Source: Nageia nagi | Lineage: Eukaryota; Pinophyta | Length of the DNA stretch: 64,000 bases | Assembly (NCBI GenBank): GCA_050084985.1 | Contig: JBITNC010000001.1 | Span: 86,428,001-86,492,000, forward strand | Direction: 5' to 3' | Shown here: in pieces, positions 55,406-64,000 of the stretch | Layout: every line of letters starts with the position of its first letter | Position numbering within the stretch: position 1 is the stretch's first letter | Notes under the pieces: model-generated | Seen by the model: the letters and a program-made list of their open reading frames with translations, nothing else | What the model was told of the DNA's origin: nothing | Database searches by the model: none | Translations under genes and position numbers: made by a program

Positions 55406-56759
55406 TGATGAGATGCAATTAAGGCATCCTTTTTACCTTTTATATATGCATGTTTATGTCTAATAAATATGGACATTATAGTAATAATATAAATAATTTC
55501 ATATATAATTATCTTTTCATACCAAAATGCATGTTTGATTTTATTTAAACTTTATATTGGTAAATTTGGGAAATAATCTTTTTATTTTTTAAATATAGTA
55601 TGTTTTCATTGAGTATAAATGGCTTAATAAAGAATGGTTCTTATAGTGATGAAAGGAGTTGTAAGAACCCCTAAGATAAATTTAAAGAAAGGGGCTTTGA
55701 TCTATACTAAAGGAATTTAAAGATGAATAATACTAAAGGAAAAGAAGTGGAATACACTAGAATATTATACCGATAATATGATGTGGTGAAAATTCAATGT
55801 CAGCAGTATTTCATGTACCCATGTGGAACACATACTACAAAGATGGCTGATTGAAGATAATATGCCATCACCTAGGAACCTAGTTAGCTATTCCATGGTT
55901 TTAGTAGTTAGGCATGAATATCTTAGCTTAAGAATAAAATTGGAGATTTTAGGAAAGACCTTTGTTTAGTAAATCTATTTTCCAAGATATCAGCTATGAT
56001 ACCTTGGAATAGTTAGTTCAAAATTATACTCATCTGGTTGTAATATCTAGGATATTAAGCCATGATTATAGTATAGTTGTTAATAGAATTAGGGAATAAA
56101 AACCCTTCTTAAGAGGTAAAGAGGAGATAATAGTTGTCAATTTTTATGTATGCATCTTGTTGAAATTCATAAAGTAATAAAGAAAAGCTCTTTGATATAG
56201 CAAAATAGTGTTAAAAGAAAGGAAATGCTAGAGAGACAGGGCCCACTATCTGGTATTTTTATCCTCATTTATGTTTAAGCTATTTACATTCGATATTATT
56301 TAAGATATCAATTTACTTAGTGTTACATTTACTTTAGTATCTTGAGCTAATTCAAAAACCTCTTAAGTTTAATATATTAAGCTAATTCAAAAATCTCTTA
56401 AGTTTAGTCTTTTCATAAAAGATCAGATCATTAGGATTTAATGATAAAATATTGTAGCTATTTTATTTCTAGTAATTCTATTCAAGCTTTTGAATTCTAT
56501 ATGAATTTAATTATGTTTATCCTATCCCCAAATAGTGATTTCTGCTACAAATAGCTTTAAGCATTGGTCTAGACTTTATAAATAAAATAATGAAAAGTAG
56601 AATGTTAACTATCATAACTAGTGAGAGGTTAAGTAGGGCGTTTTGAGTACTAGTTGTTTGAGCTAACTTGTCCTTCCCTAAGGCTTATTTGAGGTAATCT
56701 AGAAGGGGGTTAGTGATAAGACCATTGGTTTAATTTTTAGTTCATATTTCTACCAATCA
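55406..56759 (+). repeat. 3' LTR of element C
   Basis: 1354 bp, TGATGAGATGCA to CCAATCA, aligning throughout with 44175-45571. The length difference is largely explained by one missing 35-bp repeat unit. Confidence 0.93.
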
Positions 56760-56764
56760 ATAAA
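56760..56764 (+). other. Target-site duplication of element C, right copy (ATAAA)
   Basis: ATAAA directly after the 3' LTR, identical to 44170-44174. Element B resumes here. Confidence 0.85.
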
Positions 56765-57635
56765 TTAAATTGGTTGATAAATATGGTGGCTATTTTCTAC
56801 ACATATTAATAATCTTACTTGTCTACCTTACCACTCCAAAAGGTAGTTGAAGGATCGTGACTTATAATGAGGGGAAATGAACCTACATTAAAAAATTTAA
56901 TTACATTAATGGATTCTTACTTGTCTTCCCTTACCATGTTGAAAGGCAATTGAAGAAGATTATGAATTGTAATAAGAGGTAATAAACCACATCTTAATTT
57001 TTCCTTTGGTTAATATACCTCATTAAAAGGTAATCAATCTCAGGGGTACTTAGATCAATGAGTTGGATGTCATTACTAACCATTTATTCTTATTCTCTTA
57101 TGTTTCTATCAATCAAATATTATAAGCCTTAGAGCTAAAACCTCAAGATGAATACTGAGTTCATAGGATAGAAGTCATTACTTTTCATTGAACAACTATA
57201 TAAAAAGGGACTATTCTTAGATTTCATCACCAAGATAGTTTTGAATAGAATTCCTCAAGCCTCATTGCACTAAGGGGATCACTTTAAGTACCAAGCCATT
57301 ACTTATTCCTTGATTGCTTATAGGATTTCCAACCTACCTTTCATTAACACTTGACTAGACAAAATAATTTAAGAAAATTAAGAAGACTAAAATATATAAT
57401 TCATACTGCTCATGTTAAAAGGATTAATTTAATATACCAAAAAGCTAGAAAATATAATCACATTGAGAAGGTAAGTATGCATGTAGGTTCTTTGTGCACT
57501 TATTTATTTTTTGACAAATATAAATCCAAAAGATAAAAATAGAATTGCTATGCTTGATGTTTGCTTTTTCTTTATAGTTTGGTAAGAAAGAAAATAAAAT
57601 AAAAAAACATAAATAAAATAAGAAACCAAAATAAA
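56765..57635 (+). other. Leader of element B, right part, with two decayed leader hairpins
   Basis: The first hairpin copy (about 56812-56872) keeps CCTT/AAGG and TACC/GGTA around CACTCCAAAA. The second (about 56914-56978) keeps TTCTTAC / GTAATAAGAG arms and CTTACCATG...AAAGGCAATTGAAG. They correspond to the leader hairpins of A at 4309, 4647 and 4753. TTGGATGTCATTACTAACCAT (57061-57082) matches TTAGATGTCACTACCAACCGT of A (5082). No supported ORF; a short open frame at 57351-57536 is not conserved in A. Confidence 0.6.
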
Positions 57636-60060
57636 ATGGTTAACACTTAGTCTCAAATGGCTCATCAAGAGCAATAATTGTACAACAAAAACTATTAGGA
57701 AGAACAAAGAAGTCATAGGTTTAGTAGGAACATTTTGAGAAGAGAAATTCCTTAAGAAACAAATCTAGCTTATTTGAATCCTATTGATAATGATTTAGAT
57801 ATAGTTAGACATCATCTAATACAACTAAGAATCCCTCATTCTTTTCATTCCCATAGTCTTCCTTTAGATCTAGATTATTTATCAAAAGACACACAACCAG
57901 TTGATGGTGTAGAAGAGATTGTATTAAGAAATATACCCCCTTCACAAACTCACTCAGTTGATACCATTCTTCAAATAGGTTGTTTTTAACCTAAGTATGA
58001 TCATTACATATGTTATTTACCAAATGATTATACTCCTTCCTCCATATCTAGGAAAATAAAAGAATTTAATTATCTAATCTCCATACATATAGCTACTCTT
58101 ATGCCAGAATCAAGATATAGTTCTAGAGTTTATAATAATCCTTGTTACATTTTAAAATCAAATACATTGACTCCTTTATAGACCCATAAAATACCTAGAA
58201 AAGGATATGAGGTGAGAGATAATCATGACCTTACAAGGTTTAGGATACAAGGAATACCCCATACATGTATAGGAAAGAGAATCCTCCCCAAAATAATATA
58301 CAATTCCAACCATAACAACAAATGATTTTGTATAACCCAAGTGTACAACAACAAATGAAACCCATGTGGTTTACCCAATAACCATGGTTTTAATAACAAC
58401 TAGTGCTCAATGTACATCAAAAAGGACCACTAATGGTGCAACCTAATAAGAAAAACATCCATATCAAGTCTAAACCTAATCAAATAGTGGGAAAATATAA
58501 AAAGGGATAACCTAAGGCATGATCTCTATCACCACAATGTCATGGAGTGTATAAATATCAAGATCTTTATATGGCTAAGAGAAAAGAATTTTTACTTAGA
58601 AATCAATAAGATTAGCTTCAAAGTTATCATTTACCTCCATCTAAAATAAATGATAATTACATTATCCTCCTAGATCACTACTATCTCAATAACAATCATA
58701 GCAACAATTACCTCAATTAATACCATACCAACCACTGCCACCTTCTCCATCATATGATGGAGCTTACTATGATACTCAAACACCTCCTAAACAAAGATAC
58801 GAATCATTCCTAGTGTATGGAAAAAATGTGGATCATAAAAATGATGAATATCCCATGTATCAAAATCAACCAGAAGAAATGGATGATCTTCATGAAAGGT
58901 TGATGGAAATAAAAAAGCACTACATATACAAAATAAATAAAAGATTTCATATGAAATAATTTGCAACAACCCTATTCATCCAAGTGTTCCAAAAAAGGCT
59001 ATTCCTTTCAAATTTGAAATTCTAAAAAATTGAACCATTCAATAGAAAGGAATATCCTAAAGAACATCTTAGACAATTTAATTATTCAAGTTATGTTATT
59101 GCTAATGATGATGCATTAATGCTACATATTTTTCCCATGACACTTGCTTGGTAAACAATGGATTGATACAATAACCTAATGGAATATAGCATTCCTTCAT
59201 ACACACAGTTGGTAAACTTTTTCTTGGAACACTTTAGGATCAATATGAAAGATAAAACCTCCATTACTAATATTACAAGATTACAATAATTCCAATATGA
59301 ATTACTTATTGATTTTATCTCAAGATGGAGGATAATATTGATAAGAATACCTTATACTTTACCTCAAGAAGAGTTGGTTAAAATGTTTATTCAAAGTTGT
59401 TTAAGACCTATTACTATTAACTTGTTAATATAACAACATAAGACCTTCGAAGAAGCCATCTCCCAAGCGATCATAATTGAAAAGTTTAAGATTCAATATG
59501 ATGATATAAAAGGTAAGAAAAGAGAACCTTATGTTAAAAACAAAAATGAAACAAAGCAAAAAAGTAAACCATCATCGATTAAAAAAGTTTCTATCACTAA
59601 AGAGGTAGAATCGAATCCTCCACAAAATGAGAAAAATGATTCTAAACCATAAAGAAAGTTTACACCTCTTTTAGAATCTCTTTATGATATTTTGAATAAA
59701 CTCTATGATCACTAAGTAATTATGTTACTAGATGCATGACCTAAACATGATGATGCTAAAAATAGTAGATGGTATAATGAAAATAAATTTTTTCATTTCC
59801 ATTACCAAGGCCATGATACAAATATATGTAGAACTTTACAACATAAAATTTCAAATCTATTTGATCAAGAAAAATTAGAAGTTGATAATCTTTTAGCCAT
59901 TCCTAATCAAAACTTAGGAATCTATCAATACTCTCTTTGCCAACATCAGGCTAATAATATTTCATTACATCCACATGAGAATCAAGTAACATATAATTAG
60001 AGTTATGACAACTCAACATTTGTAGGAATGGTAAATATTACTACGAGAGCTTAAAGGGTA
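57636..60060 (+). pseudogene. gag: Element B Gag
   Basis: Possible ATG at 57636, then a frame with repeated TAG/TGA: LAYLNPIDNDLDIVRHHLIQ (57765), GVEEIVLRNIPPSQTHSVD. The middle is Pro/Tyr/Gln-rich (LPPSPSYDGAYYDTQTPPKQ, about 58740), unlike the coiled coil of element A. The core matches A: NPIHPSVPKK (58970), then after a one-base shift RKEYPKEHLRQFNYSSYVI, NDDALMLHIFPMTLAW, FFLEHFRINMKDKTSITNI and SRWRIILIRIPYTLPQEELV (59320-59380). The zinc knuckle, FFHFHYQGHDTNICRTLQHK (about 59790), has lost its first Cys (Phe). The region to 60060 matches the Gag tail of A. A related but older sister of A. Confidence 0.82.
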
Positions 60061-60800
60061 TAAGAAAGATAAAATAATATTCCATAAAATCAACTTGATG
60101 AGGTAATTATGCAACCTAACATACCTAGACCCCAACCTCTCAACTTATTAGTAAAAGAATCTCTACATCAATATTTAAAAAAATTGCAACTAAAAATGTC
60201 TCTATTTGAGTTACTACAACAATCTAAAAATCATAGAGATGCAATGAACTAGTTATTACATACAATTGAGTTGGACATAAATGATCCCAAAAATTTTGTG
60301 TCTTTTGTAGGAAATATTAAAATAAGTCAAAAGTCTACCATTGTGTTTTATGATCATGAAGTTAAATATTCAAATGAGACACATGGTCAAGACCCACCTT
60401 TGCATATCATAGCTAAAATAGATGGGAAAGCTTTTAAACAATATTAATTGATGAAAGTTGAGCTATAAAAATTATTTCAATGACTACATATAAGAACTTA
60501 AATCTTCCATTTTCATATATTTATGCACCAACCCTACAACTAAAAGCATTTAACAATGATTTATGTTCAAAAATGGGATCAATTTCGTTTTCCATTACTC
60601 TAGGATCTAATATATTGCAAATGATTTTACAAGTAATTAAAAGAGACATAACTTAATATAACATCCTTCTAGGAAGACCTCAGATTAGAGATATGCAATA
60701 TGTCCCATCAACATATCATAATTTCTTAAAGTATATCCACAAAGGTGTGGTACATTATGTGCCTGTAGATGAAAACCCATATTCATAATGTAATAGTACA
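60061..60800 (+). pseudogene. pro: Element B aspartic protease
   Basis: SLFELLQQSKNHRDAMN and IELDINDPKNFVSFVGNIK (60200-60320) match the pre-protease block of A. DPPLHIIAKIDGKAFKQ leads to a one-base deletion near 60445, after which LIDES, a stop, AIKIIS (about 60448) is the active-site loop with Gly-Ser lost. NLPFSYIYAPTLQLKAFNN and NILLGRPQIRDMQYVPSTYH (60660-60720, TAA before it) complete the domain. The same TAA/TAG position before NVLLGRPW is found in A. Confidence 0.8.
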
Positions 60801-62140
60801 CACTTTTCAAAAGAAGTAGCTTTACCTTCTACCCAATGTTTTATGACACCAACACCACCAAAAAAACCATCAATTTTTGGGGTGGGTAAGAATAATTTTT
60901 TGTTTATCTCTTCAAGAGAAGAACATACTATTAATCAAGAATCATCCAAAATTCAACTAAAGTTCAATATTAATTTATCACTAAAAATAGAACCCATGCA
61001 ATAAGAAAAATGTACTTAGGATCAGAGAGCATAAAAATTAGATGAATTAAGCAAAGCCTCCTCATCAAAAATACTATCTCCAATGGATACATCAATAAAA
61101 AGGATGATTTCCAAGAGGAAGATCAGTCTTCAAATATTTATCCAATAATAATAAAACTATTAGATTGTGGTGTAGGGGAATTCAGAATCAATGATGTTAT
61201 TTTTTAATATTTCTTTTTCTTAATAAATAGAAAGAACAAAGAATCTCCTAATGTAGTGGGGAAATTGGTTTCATTAGGAAAAGATCCTATTCAAACACAT
61301 TTTGTTTATATAGGTCCTATAGGACCACCTATCCTTCCTTTACCACAACTACAAGTAGGTATTTTCTGTAATTCATTAGAATATTTATCCTCTTATGTGA
61401 GGTCATTTTTCCAAGGATATTTCAATATATTTCAATGGAAAGGATGAGCTTTAGGTAGATATGAACAAGGACCTAGATATATAATCGATATTTATTACTA
61501 ATTACTTACTGATAAAACATTATTGGGATATAGAAGTACAAACAAAAAAGAATCTGGTTGTAAAATAGTTAAGCTAGAACTAGATAAATCACAATAAGAA
61601 ACATTATTCTTAAAAGGATTATTTTCTAGTATTGTATCAATTAATATGGTAGAAATCACAAAAATATATGATGAAGTTTCAAAAAAAAAATCTTTTAATT
61701 GGTCTAGAAGTGATGAGTTTGAATCATTGGTCCCAATAACCTCAAGTAGATCTTCATCATACTTCATACTTGATGAAGATACTACAATATTTACATCAAT
61801 TTCCAAACAACCTACAATACAATACTTTAGATATATAGATACTATATTAAAAACTTCAAAATTCATCATAAATACAACCCTAAAAGACTAAAATTTAGGT
61901 GAAGATGAAGAATACAACCTAAATGATAAAAAATGGATTCCAATACCAAATTAGTTGGAAGAGGGATCTCACATGTTAATTGAAGAAACTATCAAGGTTG
62001 ACTTAAATGATGATCCAAATCATCTTAAGATTGTTCAACTAGGAAAGTCACTCACTAAAGATGAGAAACAAGAATTCACATCTATACTCAAAGACAACAA
62101 ATATTTGCATGTTCATACATTGATATGTCAAGATTAAATC
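60801..62140 (+). pseudogene. Element B protease-RT linker with G-patch-like motif
   Basis: Poorly conserved text with GKLVSLGKDPIQTHFVYIG (61256), matching IGQIVPLGEVPNQTMFIYAG of A just before the gap. QWKG, a stop, ALGRYEQGPRYIID (61433-61485) is the counterpart of GYGLGKYEQG of element G. A Ser-rich stretch and VDLNDDPNHLKIVQLGKSLT (62000-62050) lead to RT, matching IDISDDPKSLKIIYVSDVLN in G (36600). Confidence 0.65.
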
Positions 62141-62960
62141 CTAAAGTGGTGGTACATAACTTGGATACTAAAGAAGATGTTAAACTAATTAAATAAAAAT
62201 TATGCAAGATGCATCCAACCATAGCACTAATGGTGAAAGAAGAGTTACTAAAACTTTTAGAAGCCAAGTTCATCCATCCCATTGATTATTGTAATTGGAT
62301 TTCCAACATGGTACCAGTGAAAAAGTCCAATTGAAATATTCACATATGCATAGATTTTAGATATTTAAACAAAGCTTATCCTAATGATGATTTCCCATTA
62401 CCTAACATATATAATTTGGTTGAATCTACCATTGGACATGAAATGTTATCTCTTATGGATGGTTTTTTCAAGGTACAACCAAATAAAAGTAACACTTGAA
62501 GATCAACATAAAACAACATTCACAATGCCTTAGGGGATATTTTGTTATAAGGTAATGCCCTTTGGACTAAAGAATGCAGGAGTTACTTACCAAAGAGCAA
62601 TGATGTACATTTTCCATGACTACATCTATGACATTATAGAAGATTATGTGGATGATGTATTAGCTAAATCTAAAATTTGAGAAGACCATCCAAAGGTACT
62701 TATCAAAATATTTGATACATTGTTGGAGCATAATATTTGATTAAACCCTAAGAAATGCATTTTTGGGGTTACTTCAAGAAAATTATTAGGATTTATTATT
62801 TCTAGGTGAGGAATTGAAGTAGATATTAATAAGATAAAAGCGATAGTGAATATGTCACCCCCTTTGAATATAAAATAATTACAAATTTTATAAGATAATT
62901 TGCAAGCTGTAAGGCAATTTATTTCATAATTATTTGATAAGTGTAAAACATTCAATATAT
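62141..62960 (+). pseudogene. pol: Element B reverse transcriptase
   Basis: VKEELLKLLEAKFIHPIDYC and WISNMVPVKKSN (62230-62330), HICIDFRYLNKAYPNDDFPL (62341-62400), LSLMDGF with motif A Asp (about 62450), then a one-base insertion. After it, YKVMPFGLKNAGVTYQRAMM (62548-62610) and EDYVDDVLAKS (about 62640), with YVDD intact. NPKKCIFGVTSRKLLGFIIS (62748-62805), GIEVDINKIKAIVNMSPPLN and NLQAVRQFIS close the domain. Stops include TGA and TAG at positions of Gly, Arg and Gln in relatives. Confidence 0.87.
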
Positions 62961-62999
62961 TGTTAAAAAGGGGGATTACATTCCATTAGGGAAGTGAAC

Positions 63000-63345
63000 A
63001 ATGAGAAGCATTTGGTGAAATAAAATTCTATCTTTTATCACCTTAGTTTGAGTCCCACCAAAGGAAGGGGAACTATTCTTACTCTACACATTAGCTATAG
63101 ATTCACTATTAGAAACTATGCTTGCTCAAAAAAATGAAAATAAAAAAGAACAAGTTATTTACTATTTTAGTCAAATGTTAGTTGGTTACAAAATTATGTA
63201 TACCTAGAAACATTATTTTAGCTATGGTTTTCATAACTAAGAAGTTGATATATTACATGCTAAATCATACCATGTATGTAATTGCTAAAGCAAATCCATT
63301 GAAATACATGATGAATAAAACTTACCAAAAGAAAAGGAAATATAA
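63000..63345 (+). pseudogene. Element B RNase H (RT-linked)
   Basis: LYTLAIDSLLETMLAQKNEN (63080-63140), then KKEQVIYYFSQMLVGYKI, the RNase H start and the VIYYxSxxL block. A TAG follows, then YFSYGFHN in place of the usual LALVFA..K.. block, then LIYYMLNHTMYVIAKANPLK (about 63248-63305). Confidence 0.7.
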
Positions 63346-64000
63346 ATAGATTATGAATTTGACTAAATTTGACTTGCAATTCATAAATCAAAAATCGATC
63401 AAAGGTCAAGTCATACTTGATTATCTTGTGGAAGCACCTTTATACAATGATAAACCACTCATCATTGAATTACTAGATAGACATGTTTTTCTATTAGATG
63501 AGATAGAAATTCCCACTAATATTGAAAAATATTAGGATATGGTAATATATTTTGATAAATCAAGATGTGAAAAAAGTGGAGGTGTAGGTGTTGGGTTTGT
63601 TATACCTTAGGGGGTCCCCATACCTTATTCCTTCGAACTTAATTTTCCATGCACAAACAATAACACTGAGTATGAAGCTTTGATATTAGCCATAAAGATA
63701 GTTGTAAAATTAAAACTAAAAAGATTCAAATTAATTAGTGATTTGTTATTGATCATAAATTTGGTTAAAGGTATTTTTTAATGTAAAGAACCTTTACTAT
63801 AGAAGTATAGAAAATTGATGGATAATTTGTTACAATTATTTGAAAAAGTATGCTTTAGAAGAAGCACCAAGATTAACCAATAGATTTGTTGATGTTATGG
63901 CCTCAATCGAATCCTTAATACCTAAAAAGCACATCAACAAACCATTCACATTGAAATAGTCCAAATTACTCAATCCTTTTACAAAATTAATAGGGTAAAA
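63346..64000 (+). pseudogene. Element B connection and second RNase H, continuing past the window
   Basis: LTKFDLQFINQKSIKGQVIL (63355-63415) and LDYLVEAPLYNDKP are the link seen in Tat-type elements. The second RNase H starts MVIYFDKSRCEKSGGVGVGF (63540), then NFPCTNNNTEYEALILAIK (63640-63700) and KLISDLLLIINLVKG (63725-63770), with the Asp, Glu and Asp positions kept (ISD for the usual GDS). A frameshift lies near 63845, and EAPRLTNRFVDVMASI resumes (63857-63905). Integrase should follow to the right. Confidence 0.78.

Larger units (their letters stand above)
44175..56759 (+). mobile_element. Element C: complete but inactive Ty3/gypsy retrotransposon nested in element B
   Basis: 12.6 kb with LTRs 44175-45571 and 55406-56759, decayed PBS, Gag, protease, RT, RNase H, integrase, a long extra ORF relic, a polypurine tract, and ATAAA duplications on both sides. 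RT before integrase defines Ty3/gypsy, and no chromodomain or second RNase H is seen. A long ORF between integrase and the 3' LTR, LTRs near 1.4 kb and a protease close to the Athila pattern suggest the Athila-like side of the non-chromodomain clade; this is inference. It inserted after element B and is therefore younger than B, although its coding frames are badly decayed. Confidence 0.93.
42619..64000 (+). mobile_element. Element B: Ty3/gypsy retrotransposon split by element C, 3' end beyond the window
   Basis: 5' LTR 42619-43456, PBS 43460, leader 43477-44174 and, after the insertion of C (44175-56759) and its duplicated ATAAA, leader 56765-57635, Gag 57636, protease, G-patch-like motif, RT, RNase H and a second RNase H to the window edge. 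The leader and Gag are clearly related to element A, showing that the two parts belong together. It is older than A: CpG-poor, with many TAG/TGA stops and several frameshifts. The five bases before the LTR are CTTCT; integrase and 3' LTR are expected to the right of 64000. Confidence 0.85.

Noticed and set aside
61498-61869. 123-codon minus-strand frame
   Set aside because: Shadow of the protease-RT linker of element B, whose plus-strand order is supported by flanking motifs.

Overview
The window looks like a heterochromatic, gene-free stretch of a large plant nuclear genome. It is very AT-rich, CpG-poor in most places, and consists almost entirely of decayed LTR retrotransposons. I found no host protein gene, tRNA, rRNA or CRISPR array. 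The lineage cannot be fixed from the sequence: the mix of old Ty3/gypsy elements of the non-chromodomain type, Ty1/copia and long noncoding leaders fits a gymnosperm or another large-genome plant.

Layout. (1) 1-2548: a decayed minus-strand ORF for a charged coiled-coil protein. (2) 2549-9319: element A, a relatively young Ty3/gypsy copy with a 5' LTR, primer-binding site, 1.8 kb structured leader and a gag-protease frame broken by only six stops; it runs into a 100-N gap (9320-9419). (3) 9420-9906: the 3' half of an LTR of a sister subfamily. (4) 9907-11430: noncoding DNA rich in short inverted repeats and a 21-bp repeat. (5) 11440-17664: element D, minus strand, Ty3/gypsy with gag, protease, RT, RNase H, a second RNase H and integrase, followed by a tandem hairpin array. 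(6) 17665-22064: noncoding DNA, a zinc-knuckle relic and several tandem-repeat arrays. (7) 22070-29968: element E, a complete but dead Ty1/copia element with two LTRs and target duplication GTAAA, inserted into that repeat-rich DNA, which resumes to about 31 kb. (8) 32865-37830: element G, plus-strand Ty3/gypsy, LTRs not seen. (9) 37850-39600: AT-rich low-complexity DNA. (10) About 40141-41420: a minus-strand plant-mobile-domain (PMD) relic. (11) 42619-64000: element B, same family as A, running off the window and split by element C.

Element C (44175-56759) is a complete Ty3/gypsy insertion inside the leader of B. Its LTRs start TG and end CA and it is flanked by ATAAA on both sides. It carries gag, protease, RT, RNase H and integrase, plus a further long ORF relic between integrase and the 3' LTR.

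The genes act together only as retroelement modules: Gag packages the RNA, protease matures the polyprotein, RT and RNase H make cDNA, and integrase inserts it. No element is autonomous as read here. Most broken codons look like CGA to TGA or CAG to TAG, as expected from cytosine-methylation decay of silenced transposons. The parts least explained by coding are repeated structured noncoding modules: hairpin repeats in the A/B leader, an exact 20-bp CpG-rich repeat in the LTR of A, and a tandem array of hairpins with differing but complementary stems beside element D.
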